A stretch of DNA of 64,000 nucleotides from Nocardia crassostreae (GCF_001613405.1 NZ_BDCH01000002.1:32727-96726), one strand, 5' to 3'; counted from the first letter of the stretch, positions 19,972 to 29,719 are shown. The notes: generated by a model from the letters alone, not told the origin. A program made the numbers and translations.

Positions 19972-22284
19972 TCAGTGTGGAGCGGCGACCTCCTGGGCGC
20001 GGCCATCGGCTTCGGTGCGCTGGAGTTCGCGCAGGCGTGCGCCCTCGACGTCGATATCGGGGACGATGCGGCTCAGCCAGTCCGGCATCCACCAGGCGGC
20101 CTTGCCCATGAGCACGAGCAGGGCGGGGATGAGGATCATGCGGACTATGAAGGCGTCGAGGAGAACGCCCGCGGCGAGGGCGAAGCCCATGGATTTGGCG
20201 CTGCCGTCGGGTTCCATGATGAAGGAGCCGAATACGAAGATCATGATGATGGCGGCGGAGGTGACCACGCGGGCGCCGTGGTGGTAGCCCTTGATCATGG
20301 CCTGGGTGGGTTCCTCGCCGTGCACGTATTCCTCGCGCATGCGGGTGACCAGGAAGACCTGGTAGTCCATGGCGAGGCCGAATACCAAGCCGATCAACAT
20401 GATCGGCATGAAGCTGATGATCGGGCGCGGCTCGTCGATGAGGCCGAACTTGCCCTCCTGGAAGATCAGCACGGTGGCGCCGAAGGTGGCGGCCATGGAC
20501 AGCAGGAAGCCCAGGGCCGCGGTCAAAGGCACCAGGATGGACCGGAATACGGCGATCAGCAGCAGGAAGGCCGCACCGGCCACAATGGCCAGATAGGGCA
20601 CGATCTTGCCCAGCAGCACATGGTCGATATCGGCGTAAATGGCTGTGGTGCCGGTGATTCCGTAGCGCATGCCGTAGTCGGACTTGAATTGCGATTCGGC
20701 GTCGCGGGCATCGCGCACCAGGTCCTTGGTCTCCTGGTTGTTGGGCCCGGTCTTGGGCACGCCCTCGAATTGCGCGCCCTGGCCGTCCTCGCTCCAGGTC
20801 GGATCGGTCACGTAGTTCATATCCGGATAGGAGGCGAGCTTGTCGCGCAGCGCGGTCACCGCGGTCTGCCGTTGATCGGCGGGAGTGGCGGACAGATCCA
20901 CCGCGATCTGCAGCACGCCATTGCTGCCCTCGCCGAAGCCCTGGGTGCGCAGTTCGTATGCCTTGCGGACGGTGGAGGTCTTGGGCATCGAATCCTCGCC
21001 CGGCAGACCGAGATTCATCTTGGCCGCGGGCACCGCCAGCAGGCCGAGCACCGCGATGCTGAGCACCAGCGCGACCCACGGCAGCTTGCCGATCAGCTGC
21101 CCGATCCGCATGCCATTGGTGACGTGGGTGTCGTCCTCCGGGTCGTATTTGGCGATGAGCGGCAGCTTGGGTTTGAACAGGAACCGCCCGAACGCACCGA
21201 GCAGCGCGGGCATGAGGGTCAGGGCGACCAGCACCGCGAAGCCCGCCGCGACCACGCCGCCCAGACCCATGAAGGTCAGGAAGCGCACACCCACGATGCT
21301 CAGGCCGACCAGCGCGATGATCACGGTCAGGCCCGCGAACACGACCGCCGATCCGGCCGTGCCGAGGGCAACGCCTGCGGCTTCCTCGGGTGAATCCTGC
21401 ACGGCCAGTTCGTGTTTGTAGCGGGACACGATGAACAGCGCGTAGTCGATGGACAGCGCTATGCCGATCATGGAGGCCAGGAAGGTGGTGAAGCTGGGCA
21501 CCGACAGCACCGAGGTGCCCAAGAAGATGAGCGAGGTGGCCGCGCCCAGGCCCACGATGGCGGTGATGATGGGCACGAAGGCCGCCACGATGGCGCCGAA
21601 GCAGATGATCATGACAATGAAGGCGAAGCCCATGCCGATCATCTCGGACTTACCGCTGGGCTGTTCCTGCTCCATGGCGATGGTGCCCGACAGTTCGACG
21701 GTGAGCCCGGCCCGCCGCGCACCGTCGGACACGTCGTAGGCCGCCTTGCGATCGTCGGCGGTGACATCGGCGAAGTTCTCGATGGTGAACGGAACGCTCA
21801 GAATCGCAACGGAATCCGGATTCTCCTTGTTGAGCACGTTCAGCGGCGCATTGCTGCACTTGGAGATGAACTCGCTGGAGGCACGGTCACCGTCGAGACA
21901 GCCCATCTCCTGGGCGGCGGTAATGGGATCGGTGAGCGGCTTGCTGTGATCGACGATCCCGAGCCCCTCCAGTTGCTGGATGAGGCCCTTGATCGCCCGC
22001 TGATTGGCATCGTCGGTGAGCGTGGTGTTCGGCGGCGCACCGATGACATAGACACCGGTGACCGCGTCGAACTTGTAGGCCTGCGACATCCCCGGGAAGT
22101 GCTTGTCCAGAATCTCGGTGGCCCGCTCCGAGGGCAGGTTCGGAATATCGAAGTCATTGCTCATCGGTTTCTGCAGGGCGGCCCCGAGCCCGCCGAGCAG
22201 CATGAAGAGGAGCAACCAGATCGGAAGGACAATCCACTTCCGTCGATATGCGAACCTGCCCCACCGGTACAGATAGACGGACAC
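19972..22284 (-). CDS. MMPL/RND family membrane exporter
   Basis: This 770-residue membrane protein has a duplicated RND layout: helix 1 near residues 17-37, a porter loop to about 190, a helix cluster, a second loop, and a second cluster. The proton-relay Asp-Tyr pairs are in IALSIDYALFIV and GLAMDYQVFLV. In mycolic-acid bacteria this family exports lipids, siderophores or drugs by the proton motive force. No lipid synthase or MmpS partner is adjacent, so the substrate is open. The gene lies 97 bp downstream of the dipeptidase on the same strand and may have its own promoter. Confidence 0.9.
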   Translation of the reverse strand: MSVYLYRWGRFAYRRKWIVLPIWLLLFMLLGGLGAALQKPMSNDFDIPNLPSERATEILDKHFPGMSQAYKFDAVTGVYVIGAPPNTTLTDDANQRAIKGLIQQLEGLGIVDHSKPLTDPITAAQEMGCLDGDRASSEFISKCSNAPLNVLNKENPDSVAILSVPFTIENFADVTADDRKAAYDVSDGARRAGLTVELSGTIAMEQEQPSGKSEMIGMGFAFIVMIICFGAIVAAFVPIITAIVGLGAATSLIFLGTSVLSVPSFTTFLASMIGIALSIDYALFIVSRYKHELAVQDSPEEAAGVALGTAGSAVVFAGLTVIIALVGLSIVGVRFLTFMGLGGVVAAGFAVLVALTLMPALLGAFGRFLFKPKLPLIAKYDPEDDTHVTNGMRIGQLIGKLPWVALVLSIAVLGLLAVPAAKMNLGLPGEDSMPKTSTVRKAYELRTQGFGEGSNGVLQIAVDLSATPADQRQTAVTALRDKLASYPDMNYVTDPTWSEDGQGAQFEGVPKTGPNNQETKDLVRDARDAESQFKSDYGMRYGITGTTAIYADIDHVLLGKIVPYLAIVAGAAFLLLIAVFRSILVPLTAALGFLLSMAATFGATVLIFQEGKFGLIDEPRPIISFMPIMLIGLVFGLAMDYQVFLVTRMREEYVHGEEPTQAMIKGYHHGARVVTSAAIIMIFVFGSFIMEPDGSAKSMGFALAAGVLLDAFIVRMILIPALLVLMGKAAWWMPDWLSRIVPDIDVEGARLRELQRTEADGRAQEVAAPH

Positions 22285-22381
22285 GAGCTTCTCCTAGCGG
22301 TCGCCGGATAGCGCTTTCGGTCGGTCGTGCTCTCGATACCAGAGTTTGCCTTGAAATAGCCAACGTATCAAACGGGAATGT

Positions 22382-23737
22382 TTACCTGCGGTACGAGGCG
22401 AGGAAGAGGGCCTCGGCCAGGGCCATGTGCTCGATCTCGGTGGGGTCGACGCTCTCATTGGGCGCGTGGATGAGGCAGGTGGGTTCCTCCACGCCCATCA
22501 ACATGATTTCCGCGTCCGGATAGGTGTCGGCGAAGACATTGCAGAGCGGGATGGAGCCGCCCTGGCCCATGGTGGTGGCGGGACGGCCGTAGGAGGCGGC
22601 GAAGGCGGCCGCCATGGCGGTGCGGGCCGGGCCGCCGGTGGCCGAACGGAAGGGCGCGCCGGTGGACTCCTTCTCGATGGTGACCTTGGCATGCCAGGGC
22701 GTATTCGATTCGATGTGGGCGGTCAGGGCTTTCAGCGCCTGCTGCGGATCGGTGCCGGGCGGGATGCGCAGGTTGATGCGCGCGGCGGCGCGCGGCTGAA
22801 TGGCGGCCGCGGAGCCGACGACCTTGGGGGCGTCGATGCCGAGGACCGTCAGAGCCGGTCGGGCCCAGAGCATATCGGCGACGGCGCCGGAGCCGAGCAG
22901 ATCCACGCCGTCGAGAACGCCCGCGTCGGAGCGGAACTGGTCCTCCGGGTACTGGACGCCGTCCCACTTCTGGTCATTGCTCAATCCGGAGACCGTGGTG
23001 TTGCCGTCCTTGTCGCGCAAGGTGGACAGCACATGGATGAGGCCCGCGAGCGCATCGGGGGCCGCGCCGCCGAACATGCCGGAATGCATTTCCCCGGCCA
23101 GGGTTTCGATGGTGACCACGACATTCACATTGCCGCGCAGGGTTTCGGTGAAGGTCGGCACGCCGACGGCGAAATTGCCGCAGTCGCAGACCAGGATGGT
23201 GTCGGCGCGCAGCAGATCCGCGTTCTTGGGGACGAAGTCCTCCAGACCGCCGGTGCCCTGCTCCTCGGAGCCCTCGGCAATGAGCGTGAGGCCGACCGGG
23301 AAATCGTCACCGCCGACCTGGCGCAGGGCGCGCAGGGCGGTCAGATGCATGACGATATTGCCCTTGCAGTCGGCCGCGCCGCGCCCATACCAGCGCCCGT
23401 TCTGCTCGGTGAGCTGCCATACCGGTGTGCGCCAAGCCTTTTCGTCCAAGGGCGGCTGCACGTCGTAGTGGCAGTAGAGCAGTACGTGCGGCGCTCCGGG
23501 CGGACCCGGGCGGCGCGCCACCACGGCCTTGCTGCCGTCGGCGGTCTCGTGCAACCCCACATCGGTGAGCCCTTCTGCGGCGAAGGCATCCGCCACCCAC
23601 TGCGCGGTCTTCTCGCACTCCTCGATCGGGAACTGCCGCGCGTCGTACACCGACTTGTACGAAACCAGTTCGATGAGATCTTGTTTCGCGCGCGGCATGA
23701 GGACCTGTACGGCGGCGCGGAGCTCTTTCTCGGTCAT
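22382..23737 (-). CDS. M20 family dipeptidase
   Basis: This cytoplasmic zinc dipeptidase/deacylase has 451 residues. Metal-site motifs are clear: LLYCHYDVQP, then GRGAADCKGN, EGSEEQGTGGLE and, near the end, a histidine in PTCLIHAPNESV. The dimerisation (lid) domain lies between about residues 190 and 310, around GEMHSGMFGG. It lies 13 bp downstream of the small anchored protein gene, in what appears to be an operon with glutaminase and a GadC-like antiporter. A role in freeing glutamine or glutamate from dipeptides would fit that context but is inferred. Confidence 0.9.
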   Translation of the reverse strand: MTEKELRAAVQVLMPRAKQDLIELVSYKSVYDARQFPIEECEKTAQWVADAFAAEGLTDVGLHETADGSKAVVARRPGPPGAPHVLLYCHYDVQPPLDEKAWRTPVWQLTEQNGRWYGRGAADCKGNIVMHLTALRALRQVGGDDFPVGLTLIAEGSEEQGTGGLEDFVPKNADLLRADTILVCDCGNFAVGVPTFTETLRGNVNVVVTIETLAGEMHSGMFGGAAPDALAGLIHVLSTLRDKDGNTTVSGLSNDQKWDGVQYPEDQFRSDAGVLDGVDLLGSGAVADMLWARPALTVLGIDAPKVVGSAAAIQPRAAARINLRIPPGTDPQQALKALTAHIESNTPWHAKVTIEKESTGAPFRSATGGPARTAMAAAFAASYGRPATTMGQGGSIPLCNVFADTYPDAEIMLMGVEEPTCLIHAPNESVDPTEIEHMALAEALFLASYRR

Positions 23738-23750
23738 TCCGTCTCCTGTT

Positions 23751-24206
23751 TCAGTTGTCCGTATCCGATTTCACCGTGTCACCCGTTCTCAGGGTGCCGG
23801 TTTCTTGCAGGTACGCGGCCAGCTTGTCAGGACAGTACGTTTCAATGGCCAGCGCGGTGGCGGTGAAGACCACGCTGTCGGCGATGACCGGCCGGTTGCC
23901 CGGACCGCTGGCGCCATTGCTGATGGCCGCCTGATAGCGCGCCTTGATCAGCGGCGAGTCGGGATCCTGGCACACCAGTCCGCCGTCGACACCGAGCGAA
24001 TCGGCGATGGCCCGCGGTTCCGGCGCGGCGATACCGGCCTCGGTGAGCCGGGAGTGCAGCACCTCCGCCTTGCGCAGCGCCGCCTCGGAACCGCGCTCCT
24101 GTTTGAAGATGATCGTCCCGATAATGGCGACGACCACGAGGATCACCGCGACCATCAGATACGTCGTCCGCCGCACCCGTTGCGGCGCACCGCCATCAGC
24201 GGTCAT
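23751..24206 (-). CDS. Uncharacterised membrane-anchored protein in the glutaminase operon
   Basis: The ATG at 24206 overlaps the TGA of the upstream antiporter by four bases, giving 151 residues. One helix near residues 16-36 (TTYLMVAVILVVVAIIGTI) anchors an extracytoplasmic domain of about 115 residues with two cysteines (GLVCQDPDS and ETYCPDKLAAYL) that could form a disulfide. The layout resembles small secreted actinobacterial domains such as DUF732, but I am not certain of the family. Coupling to the antiporter suggests an accessory role at the outer membrane face. Confidence 0.7.
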   Translation of the reverse strand: MTADGGAPQRVRRTTYLMVAVILVVVAIIGTIIFKQERGSEAALRKAEVLHSRLTEAGIAAPEPRAIADSLGVDGGLVCQDPDSPLIKARYQAAISNGASGPGNRPVIADSVVFTATALAIETYCPDKLAAYLQETGTLRTGDTVKSDTDN

Positions 24207-25627
24207 GCCAGCGCCTCCTCGGGAACATCGGTCTTCCAACCGGGTTTGCGGAACTTGAGGAACAGGAACGGAATCAGCAGGCCGACAATGCCCATGCCGA
24301 GTCCGATCACCAGGATGTAGGTGAGGCTGTTACCGCTGCCGTACTGCGAGGGCGGCACGAACCCGATGAGGAAGGCCGCCACCGAGGAGACGGTGCCCAG
24401 CCCGCACAGCGCGATCAGGGCCGGTGCCCGGTAGCCGCGCGGATGGTCGGGCTGATTGCGGCGCAGGCGAATCGCGGCGATGAACATGAGCACGTACATG
24501 ATCAGATAGACCTGCGTGGTGATGACCGACAGGATCCAGTAGGCGCTGGAGACATTGGGGATGAAGGCGTAGAGCAGCGCCAGCAGGGTGGTCACGACGC
24601 CCTGCGCCACCAGCATGTTCTGTTGCACCCCATGCTTGTTCAAGCGGGTGAGCACTGGCGGCAGATAGCCCTCCGTGCGGCCGATGAGCAGCAGGCCCTT
24701 GGACGGCCCGGCCAGCCAGGTGAGCATGCCGCCCAGGGCGGCCGCCACCAGCATGACGCCGAGAATCGGGGTGAGGAACCCGATGCCGAAGTGATTGAAG
24801 AACCCGTCGAAGGCCTGCATGACGCCCGCGGTGAGGGACAGGTTCTGCGAGGGCACCACCCAGCTGATCACCACGGCGGGCACGATGAAGATGACCAGCA
24901 CCAGGGCGACGGCCAGGGCCATGGCCCGCGGGTATTCCTTGCCCGGATCGCGCAGCGAGGACACGTGCACCGCGTTCATCTCCATGCCCGCATAGGACAG
25001 GAAATTGTTGACGATGAGCACCAGGCTGGCCAGCCCGGTCCAGGCCGGGAGCAGATGCGCGGCATCCATCGGCGCGGCGGGCTCATTGCCCTGGGCGAGG
25101 AAGACGAAGCCCAGGATCACCAGCAGCGCACCGGGAATCAGGGTGCCGATGATGAGACCCATACTCGACAGTCCCGCAACGGTTTTGGTGCCTTGCGAGG
25201 AGACGAAGACCGCCGCCCAATAGATGGTGATGATGACGATGGCCACGTACACGCCGTTCGCCGCCAGCGACGGATTGATAATGTAGGCGAAAGTGCTTGC
25301 CACATACGCCAATAGGCTCGGGTAGTAGAAGATGGTCATGGCGAACTGGCACCACACCGCCAGGAATCCCATCGGCTGGGAGATGCCCTCCCCCACCCAC
25401 TTGTAGACCCCGCCCGCCCATCCGGACGCGAGTTCCGCCGCCACGAAGGCCGTCGGCAGCAGGAACAGCAGCGCGGGCACCAGATACAGGAAGACACAGG
25501 CCAATCCGTAGACGGCCATGGTGGGTGAGGCCCGCAGGCTGGCCACCGAACTCGTGGTCATGAGGGCGAGGGTCACCCAGGAGATGTAATTGGTGGCCGT
25601 CGTCGGCTTGGTCACCGCGCCAGTCAT
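24203..25627 (-). CDS. APC family amino acid antiporter, GadC-like (first copy)
   Basis: This 474-residue, roughly 12-helix transporter belongs to the glutamate:GABA antiporter branch of the APC superfamily. The ATG at 25627 has AAAGGA nearby; longer readings run through the intergenic region. It begins with SWVTLALMTTSSVASLRASP and contains a GWAGGVYKWVGEGI segment and, mid-chain, the GMEMNAVHVSSLRDPGKEYP loop, all shared with the second copy at 28 kb. It sits 59 bp downstream of glutaminase, so it probably imports glutamine or glutamate or exchanges it for a product. It is the central gene of a glsA-antiporter-anchored protein-dipeptidase operon. Confidence 0.85.
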   Translation of the reverse strand: MTGAVTKPTTATNYISWVTLALMTTSSVASLRASPTMAVYGLACVFLYLVPALLFLLPTAFVAAELASGWAGGVYKWVGEGISQPMGFLAVWCQFAMTIFYYPSLLAYVASTFAYIINPSLAANGVYVAIVIITIYWAAVFVSSQGTKTVAGLSSMGLIIGTLIPGALLVILGFVFLAQGNEPAAPMDAAHLLPAWTGLASLVLIVNNFLSYAGMEMNAVHVSSLRDPGKEYPRAMALAVALVLVIFIVPAVVISWVVPSQNLSLTAGVMQAFDGFFNHFGIGFLTPILGVMLVAAALGGMLTWLAGPSKGLLLIGRTEGYLPPVLTRLNKHGVQQNMLVAQGVVTTLLALLYAFIPNVSSAYWILSVITTQVYLIMYVLMFIAAIRLRRNQPDHPRGYRAPALIALCGLGTVSSVAAFLIGFVPPSQYGSGNSLTYILVIGLGMGIVGLLIPFLFLKFRKPGWKTDVPEEALA

Positions 25628-25686
25628 CACCGGTCCTTTCCGAAGCCGTGCGATACAACTCGAAACGTGCTGGGCTGAGCCGAGAT

Positions 25687-26598
25687 TCAGAACACCGAGA
25701 ATTGGCCGACCCGCGCGAAGGTCTCCAGCGCGACCGCGCCCGATACCGAATTGCCTTTGGCGTCCGGCCCCGGCCCCCAGGCGGCGACCGAGCACTGGCC
25801 GGGCACCACGGCCAGCAGCCCGCCGCCCACCCCGCTCTTGACCGGAAGCCCTATGCGATAAGCGAATTCGCCCGCGCCGTCGTAGGTGCCGCACATGGTC
25901 ATGAGCGCGGTGATGTGCCGGGCGTCATCGCGCGAGAGCAGGCGCGAGCCGTCGGCGCGCAGGCCGTGACGGGCGATGAGCAGACCGGCCTTGGCCAGCT
26001 CCGCACAGGTGATGCTGAACGAGCACTGCCGGAAGTAGTGGTCGAGGGAGAGATCCACGCTGTTGCGCATATTGCCGAAGCTCGCCATGAGGTAGGCGGT
26101 GGCGCGATTGCGGTCGCCGGTGCGCAACTCCGATTCGGCAATAACGCTGTCCACGTCCAGGACCGGATTGCCGGTCTCGGCCCGCAACAGCTCACGCAGG
26201 GCGGCCACGGCATCTCCGGTATCGGCCAGCAATTGATCAGCGATCACGATGGCGCCGGGGTTGATATAGGGATTGCGCGGAATGCCGTTCTCCAGTTGGA
26301 GCTCGATCAGGTCATTGAAGGCCAGGCCGGAGGGCTCGCGGCGCACCCGTTTCCAGATGTCGGCGTCCTTGCGGGCGAGTACCAGCGCGAGTGCGAAGGC
26401 CTTGGAAATGCTCTCGATGGCAAAGGGAATGTCCACGTCACCACCGGTATAGAGGTTTCCTTCGACGGTGGCGACAGCGAATCCGAACTGTTTGGGATCA
26501 ACCGCGGCAAGGCCGGGAATGTAGTCGGCGACCGCACCCTCCCCAATGTGCGGCGTCGTGGCGGACATCACCTGCTCTATGACATGCTGATAGTCCAT
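25687..26598 (-). CDS. glsA: Glutaminase A
   Basis: This enzyme hydrolyses glutamine to glutamate and ammonia. The 303-residue reading from the ATG at 26598 fits the serine-dependent glutaminase family. The catalytic Ser63-x-x-Lys66 occurs in IESISKAF, and the substrate-loop motifs NPYINPGAI, the YLMASFGN region and VKSGVGGGLLAVVPG are present. Released ammonia consumes protons, so in enterobacteria this enzyme supports glutamine-dependent acid resistance. It is divergent from gadB across 98 bp and heads the minus-strand operon. Confidence 0.95.
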   Translation of the reverse strand: MDYQHVIEQVMSATTPHIGEGAVADYIPGLAAVDPKQFGFAVATVEGNLYTGGDVDIPFAIESISKAFALALVLARKDADIWKRVRREPSGLAFNDLIELQLENGIPRNPYINPGAIVIADQLLADTGDAVAALRELLRAETGNPVLDVDSVIAESELRTGDRNRATAYLMASFGNMRNSVDLSLDHYFRQCSFSITCAELAKAGLLIARHGLRADGSRLLSRDDARHITALMTMCGTYDGAGEFAYRIGLPVKSGVGGGLLAVVPGQCSVAAWGPGPDAKGNSVSGAVALETFARVGQFSVF

Positions 26599-26696
26599 AG
26601 TGCTGAATAGTAACCGTTTAGCAACTATCTCTGGATTACGAAACGGTAGCTTGCTCAACCAGTTTCGATAGGCATGGATCCCGTATTGGAGGCCAT
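26599..26696. promoter_or_regulatory. Divergent glsA/gadB promoter region
   Basis: These 98 bp are AT-richer than the genes on either side. ACCGTTT (26613-26619) and AAACGGT (26641-26647) form a 7-bp inverted repeat with a 21-base spacer, a candidate operator that could coordinate both operons. GGAGG ends four bases before the gadB ATG. Confidence 0.5.
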
Positions 26697-28121
26697 ATGA
26701 CCGGCAATCTGGAGCCCGACGACCTATTCGCCATGCCCGGCATCAAACGCCCGGCGCCACATCGCGGATTCCCGGAACAAGAGATATTTCCCCAGGTCGC
26801 CTACCAGATCGTGCACGACGAACTACTGCTCGACGGCGTATCCCGGATGAACCTCGCGACCTTCTGCACCACCTGGGTGGACGACCAGGCCCGCCGCCTC
26901 ATGAACGAATGCCTGGACAAGAACATTGTCGACAAGGACGAATACCCGCAGACCGCCGAACTCGAACAGCGCTGCGTGCGCATGGTCGCCGATCTGTGGC
27001 GCTCCCCCGATGCGGAGCGCACGCTCGGCACCTCCACCACCGGTTCCAGCGAAGCCGCCATGCTGGGCGGGCTCGCGGCCAAGTTCCGCTGGCGTAAGAA
27101 CGGCGGCAAGGGCGTGCCCAACTTCGTCTGCGGGCCGGTCCAGGTGTGCTGGGAGAAGTTCGCCCGCTATTTCGATGTGGAGATCCGGCAGGTGCCGCTG
27201 CGCGGCGACCGGCTCACCATGCACCCCGACGATGTGGCCAAACACTGCGATGAGAACACCATCATGGTGGTGCCGACCTTCGGGCAGACCTTCACCGGCC
27301 TGTTCGAGGATGTCGAGGGCATCAGCAAGGCCCTGGATGCGCTGCAGGCCAAGACCGGTTTGGATATCCCGATCCATGTGGACGCGGCCAGCGGCGGTTT
27401 CCTCGCACCGTTCTGCGCGCCCGAGATCGTGTGGGACTTCCGGCTGCCGCGGGTGAAATCCATCAATGCCTCCGGGCACAAGACGGGCCTGGCGCCGCTG
27501 GGCGCGGGCTGGGCCATCTGGCGCACCGCCGCGGATCTGCCGCAGGAGCTCATCTTCAATGTCGATTATCTCGGCGGATCCATGGCCACCTTCAATCTCA
27601 ACTTCTCCCGGCCCGGCGGTCAGGCCATCACCCAGTACTACGACTTCATTCGCTTGGGCCGCACCGGATATCGGCGCGTGCAGGCGGCCATCTACGCGGC
27701 CGGACAGCATCTGGCCAAGGGGCTCACCGAGGTCGGGCCGTTCGAGCTGATCCACGACGCCGATCCGCGCCGGGGCATTACCGCGGTGTCCTGGCGGCTC
27801 TCGGGTAGGGAGAACTTCAACCTCTACGACCTGTCCGATCGGCTGCGCACCCGCGGCTGGCTCATTGCCGCCTATCCGCTGCCCGCCGACCGGCAGGACG
27901 AGACCATCATGCGGGCGGTGCTGCGGCACGGATTCACCTACGACATGGCCGATCTGCTGCTGGCGGATGTGAAGCGCAGCATGAAGCTACTGCACGCGCA
28001 CCCGCTCAAGACCTCGCTCATGCGCGAGGACGCGTGCGGATTCACCCACAATGCGCAGGCCGCGGTGCCCATGCCCAAGCCGGGCAAGGCGAAATCCACT
28101 GCCGGGAAGGCGAAGTCGTGA
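26697..28121 (+). CDS. gadB: Glutamate decarboxylase
   Basis: This PLP enzyme converts glutamate to GABA and CO2, consuming a proton. The 474-residue protein matches bacterial GadA/GadB in length. The PLP lysine is Lys262 in NASGHKTGLA. The aspartate that contacts the cofactor is in HVDAASGGF, and the N-terminal RMNLATFCTTW segment is typical. The C-terminus ends in a lysine/alanine/glycine-rich tail (KPGKAKSTAGKAKS) that replaces the usual short autoinhibitory tail. A GGAGG site precedes the ATG. The stop overlaps the GTG of the antiporter gene, so enzyme and transporter are coupled. Confidence 0.96.
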   Translation: MTGNLEPDDLFAMPGIKRPAPHRGFPEQEIFPQVAYQIVHDELLLDGVSRMNLATFCTTWVDDQARRLMNECLDKNIVDKDEYPQTAELEQRCVRMVADLWRSPDAERTLGTSTTGSSEAAMLGGLAAKFRWRKNGGKGVPNFVCGPVQVCWEKFARYFDVEIRQVPLRGDRLTMHPDDVAKHCDENTIMVVPTFGQTFTGLFEDVEGISKALDALQAKTGLDIPIHVDAASGGFLAPFCAPEIVWDFRLPRVKSINASGHKTGLAPLGAGWAIWRTAADLPQELIFNVDYLGGSMATFNLNFSRPGGQAITQYYDFIRLGRTGYRRVQAAIYAAGQHLAKGLTEVGPFELIHDADPRRGITAVSWRLSGRENFNLYDLSDRLRTRGWLIAAYPLPADRQDETIMRAVLRHGFTYDMADLLLADVKRSMKLLHAHPLKTSLMREDACGFTHNAQAAVPMPKPGKAKSTAGKAKS

Positions 28122-29644
28122 CCGCCACCACCTCGAAGGCCGGGACAGCGACCAAGTACCTGACCGTCTCGGCGCTTGGATTCACCACGGCCGCATCGAT
28201 TGTCACCAGTCTGCGCGGTCTGCCCATGATGGCCAAGGAAGAGATGACGATGTTCTTCTACATCGGCTTCTCGACCGTCCTGTTCCTGATTCCGGCCGGG
28301 CTGGTGGCCGCCGAGCTGGGCAGCATGTACGCTGCCAAGGCCGGTGGTCTCTACGCGTCGATCAGCGGGGCCTTCGGCAAGCGAGTGGGTTTCGCGATCA
28401 TCTTCCTGTCCTGGATCCAGGTGATCGTGTTCTATCCGACCGGTATGAGCTTCGCGGCCGCGGGTGTCGCCTTCGCCTTCGACCGGCCTGATCTCGCTCA
28501 AAACCATATCTACGTGGGCATTTTCGCGATCGTCGCGTTCTGGTTGTGCACGGCCGTGGCCTTCGTGAGCAATCAGTTCGCGCTGAAGGTGACCCGCGCC
28601 GGATTCCTCGCGGGCACGGCCCTGCCCGGCATCGTCCTGGTCGCGGTCTTCATCTGGTGGATCTCCACCGGCCACTCCATCGGCTGGGAGCACACCACCG
28701 ACCCGGCCGTGACGGTCGCCGACAACGGGCACGACTCACCCCGCTGGTTCCCCTATATCGCCGGGCTGTCCGGCCTGTCGTTCCTGGCGGGCATCCTGCT
28801 CAACTTCGCGGGCGTGGAATCCCAGGGCGTGCACTCGACCGAGCTGAAGAACCCCGCCAAGGGCTATCCGGCCGCCATCCTGATCGCGGCCGCCGTGGCC
28901 TTCGGCATCTTCACCCTCGGCGCGCTCGCCGTGGCGGGCATCGTCCCCTACGACAAAATCGACCTCAACACAGGCGTTTTCGATGCCTTCACCTTCGGCT
29001 TCACCGATATGATCCACTCCACCTGGCCGGTCCGCATCCTGTCGGCCCTCATCGCCTACGGCGCGCTGTCGGGCGTGCTGGCCTGGATCCTCGGCCCCAG
29101 CCGCGGCGTGCTGACCACCGCGCACGACGGCATGCTCCCGCCGGTCCTGCAGAAGGTGAATTCCCGTGGCGTACAGGTGAACATCCTCATCATCCAGGGC
29201 GTCATCGTGACCCTACTGTCCTCCATCTACCTCATCATGGACGACGTCAGCTCGGCCTTCTTCCTCATCTCCGCCATGGCCGTGAGCCTGTACCTGATCA
29301 TCTACATGTTCATGTACGCCGCCGCCATCCGGCTGCGCTACACCCAGCCCGATCTCCCCCGCGCCTTCAAGATCCCCGGCGGCACCCCCGGCATGTGGAT
29401 CTTCGCCGGAATCGGCTTCCTGGCGGTGGCTTTCGCCTTCATCCTGGCCTTCGTCCCGCCCTCCCAACTCCCCATCGGCAACAAGGCCACCTACATCGCC
29501 CTGGTCGCAGGCGGCGCCATCATCTTCAGCGCCGTCCCCCTGATCATCGAGAAACTGAAGAAGCCCTCCTGGATCCCACCCGACGACGTGAAGGCCAAGG
29601 CCCTGGGCCCCAGCGCCGACACCTCACATCTGACCACCGGATAG
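28118..29644 (+). CDS. gadC: Glutamate:GABA antiporter GadC-like (second copy)
   Basis: This 508-residue antiporter should exchange external glutamate for the GABA made by GadB. The GTG start at 28118 overlaps the gadB stop by four bases. Twelve helices are predicted. Family motifs include LRGLPMMAKEEMTMFFYIG near the N-terminus, the SMYAAKAGGLYASIS helix and GVESQGVHSTELKNPAKGYP. The C-terminal cytoplasmic tail is about 30 residues and hydrophilic, shorter than the pH-gating plug of E. coli GadC. A terminator hairpin follows directly. Confidence 0.92.
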   Translation: MTATTSKAGTATKYLTVSALGFTTAASIVTSLRGLPMMAKEEMTMFFYIGFSTVLFLIPAGLVAAELGSMYAAKAGGLYASISGAFGKRVGFAIIFLSWIQVIVFYPTGMSFAAAGVAFAFDRPDLAQNHIYVGIFAIVAFWLCTAVAFVSNQFALKVTRAGFLAGTALPGIVLVAVFIWWISTGHSIGWEHTTDPAVTVADNGHDSPRWFPYIAGLSGLSFLAGILLNFAGVESQGVHSTELKNPAKGYPAAILIAAAVAFGIFTLGALAVAGIVPYDKIDLNTGVFDAFTFGFTDMIHSTWPVRILSALIAYGALSGVLAWILGPSRGVLTTAHDGMLPPVLQKVNSRGVQVNILIIQGVIVTLLSSIYLIMDDVSSAFFLISAMAVSLYLIIYMFMYAAAIRLRYTQPDLPRAFKIPGGTPGMWIFAGIGFLAVAFAFILAFVPPSQLPIGNKATYIALVAGGAIIFSAVPLIIEKLKKPSWIPPDDVKAKALGPSADTSHLTTG

Positions 29645-29656
29645 CGCTCCCCCCGG

Positions 29657-29694
29657 CCGCGCACCCCAGCCATACGGGGTGCGCGGTTTCTTCT
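29657..29694 (+). terminator. Rho-independent terminator after gadB-gadC
   Basis: CCGCGCACCCC (29657-29667) pairs perfectly with GGGGTGCGCGG (29676-29686) around an 8-base loop and is followed by TTTCTTCT. It lies 13 bp after the antiporter stop and closes the operon. Confidence 0.85.
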
Positions 29695-29719
29695 GCCTAT
29701 GGTCCGTAGGCTGCCGGAC

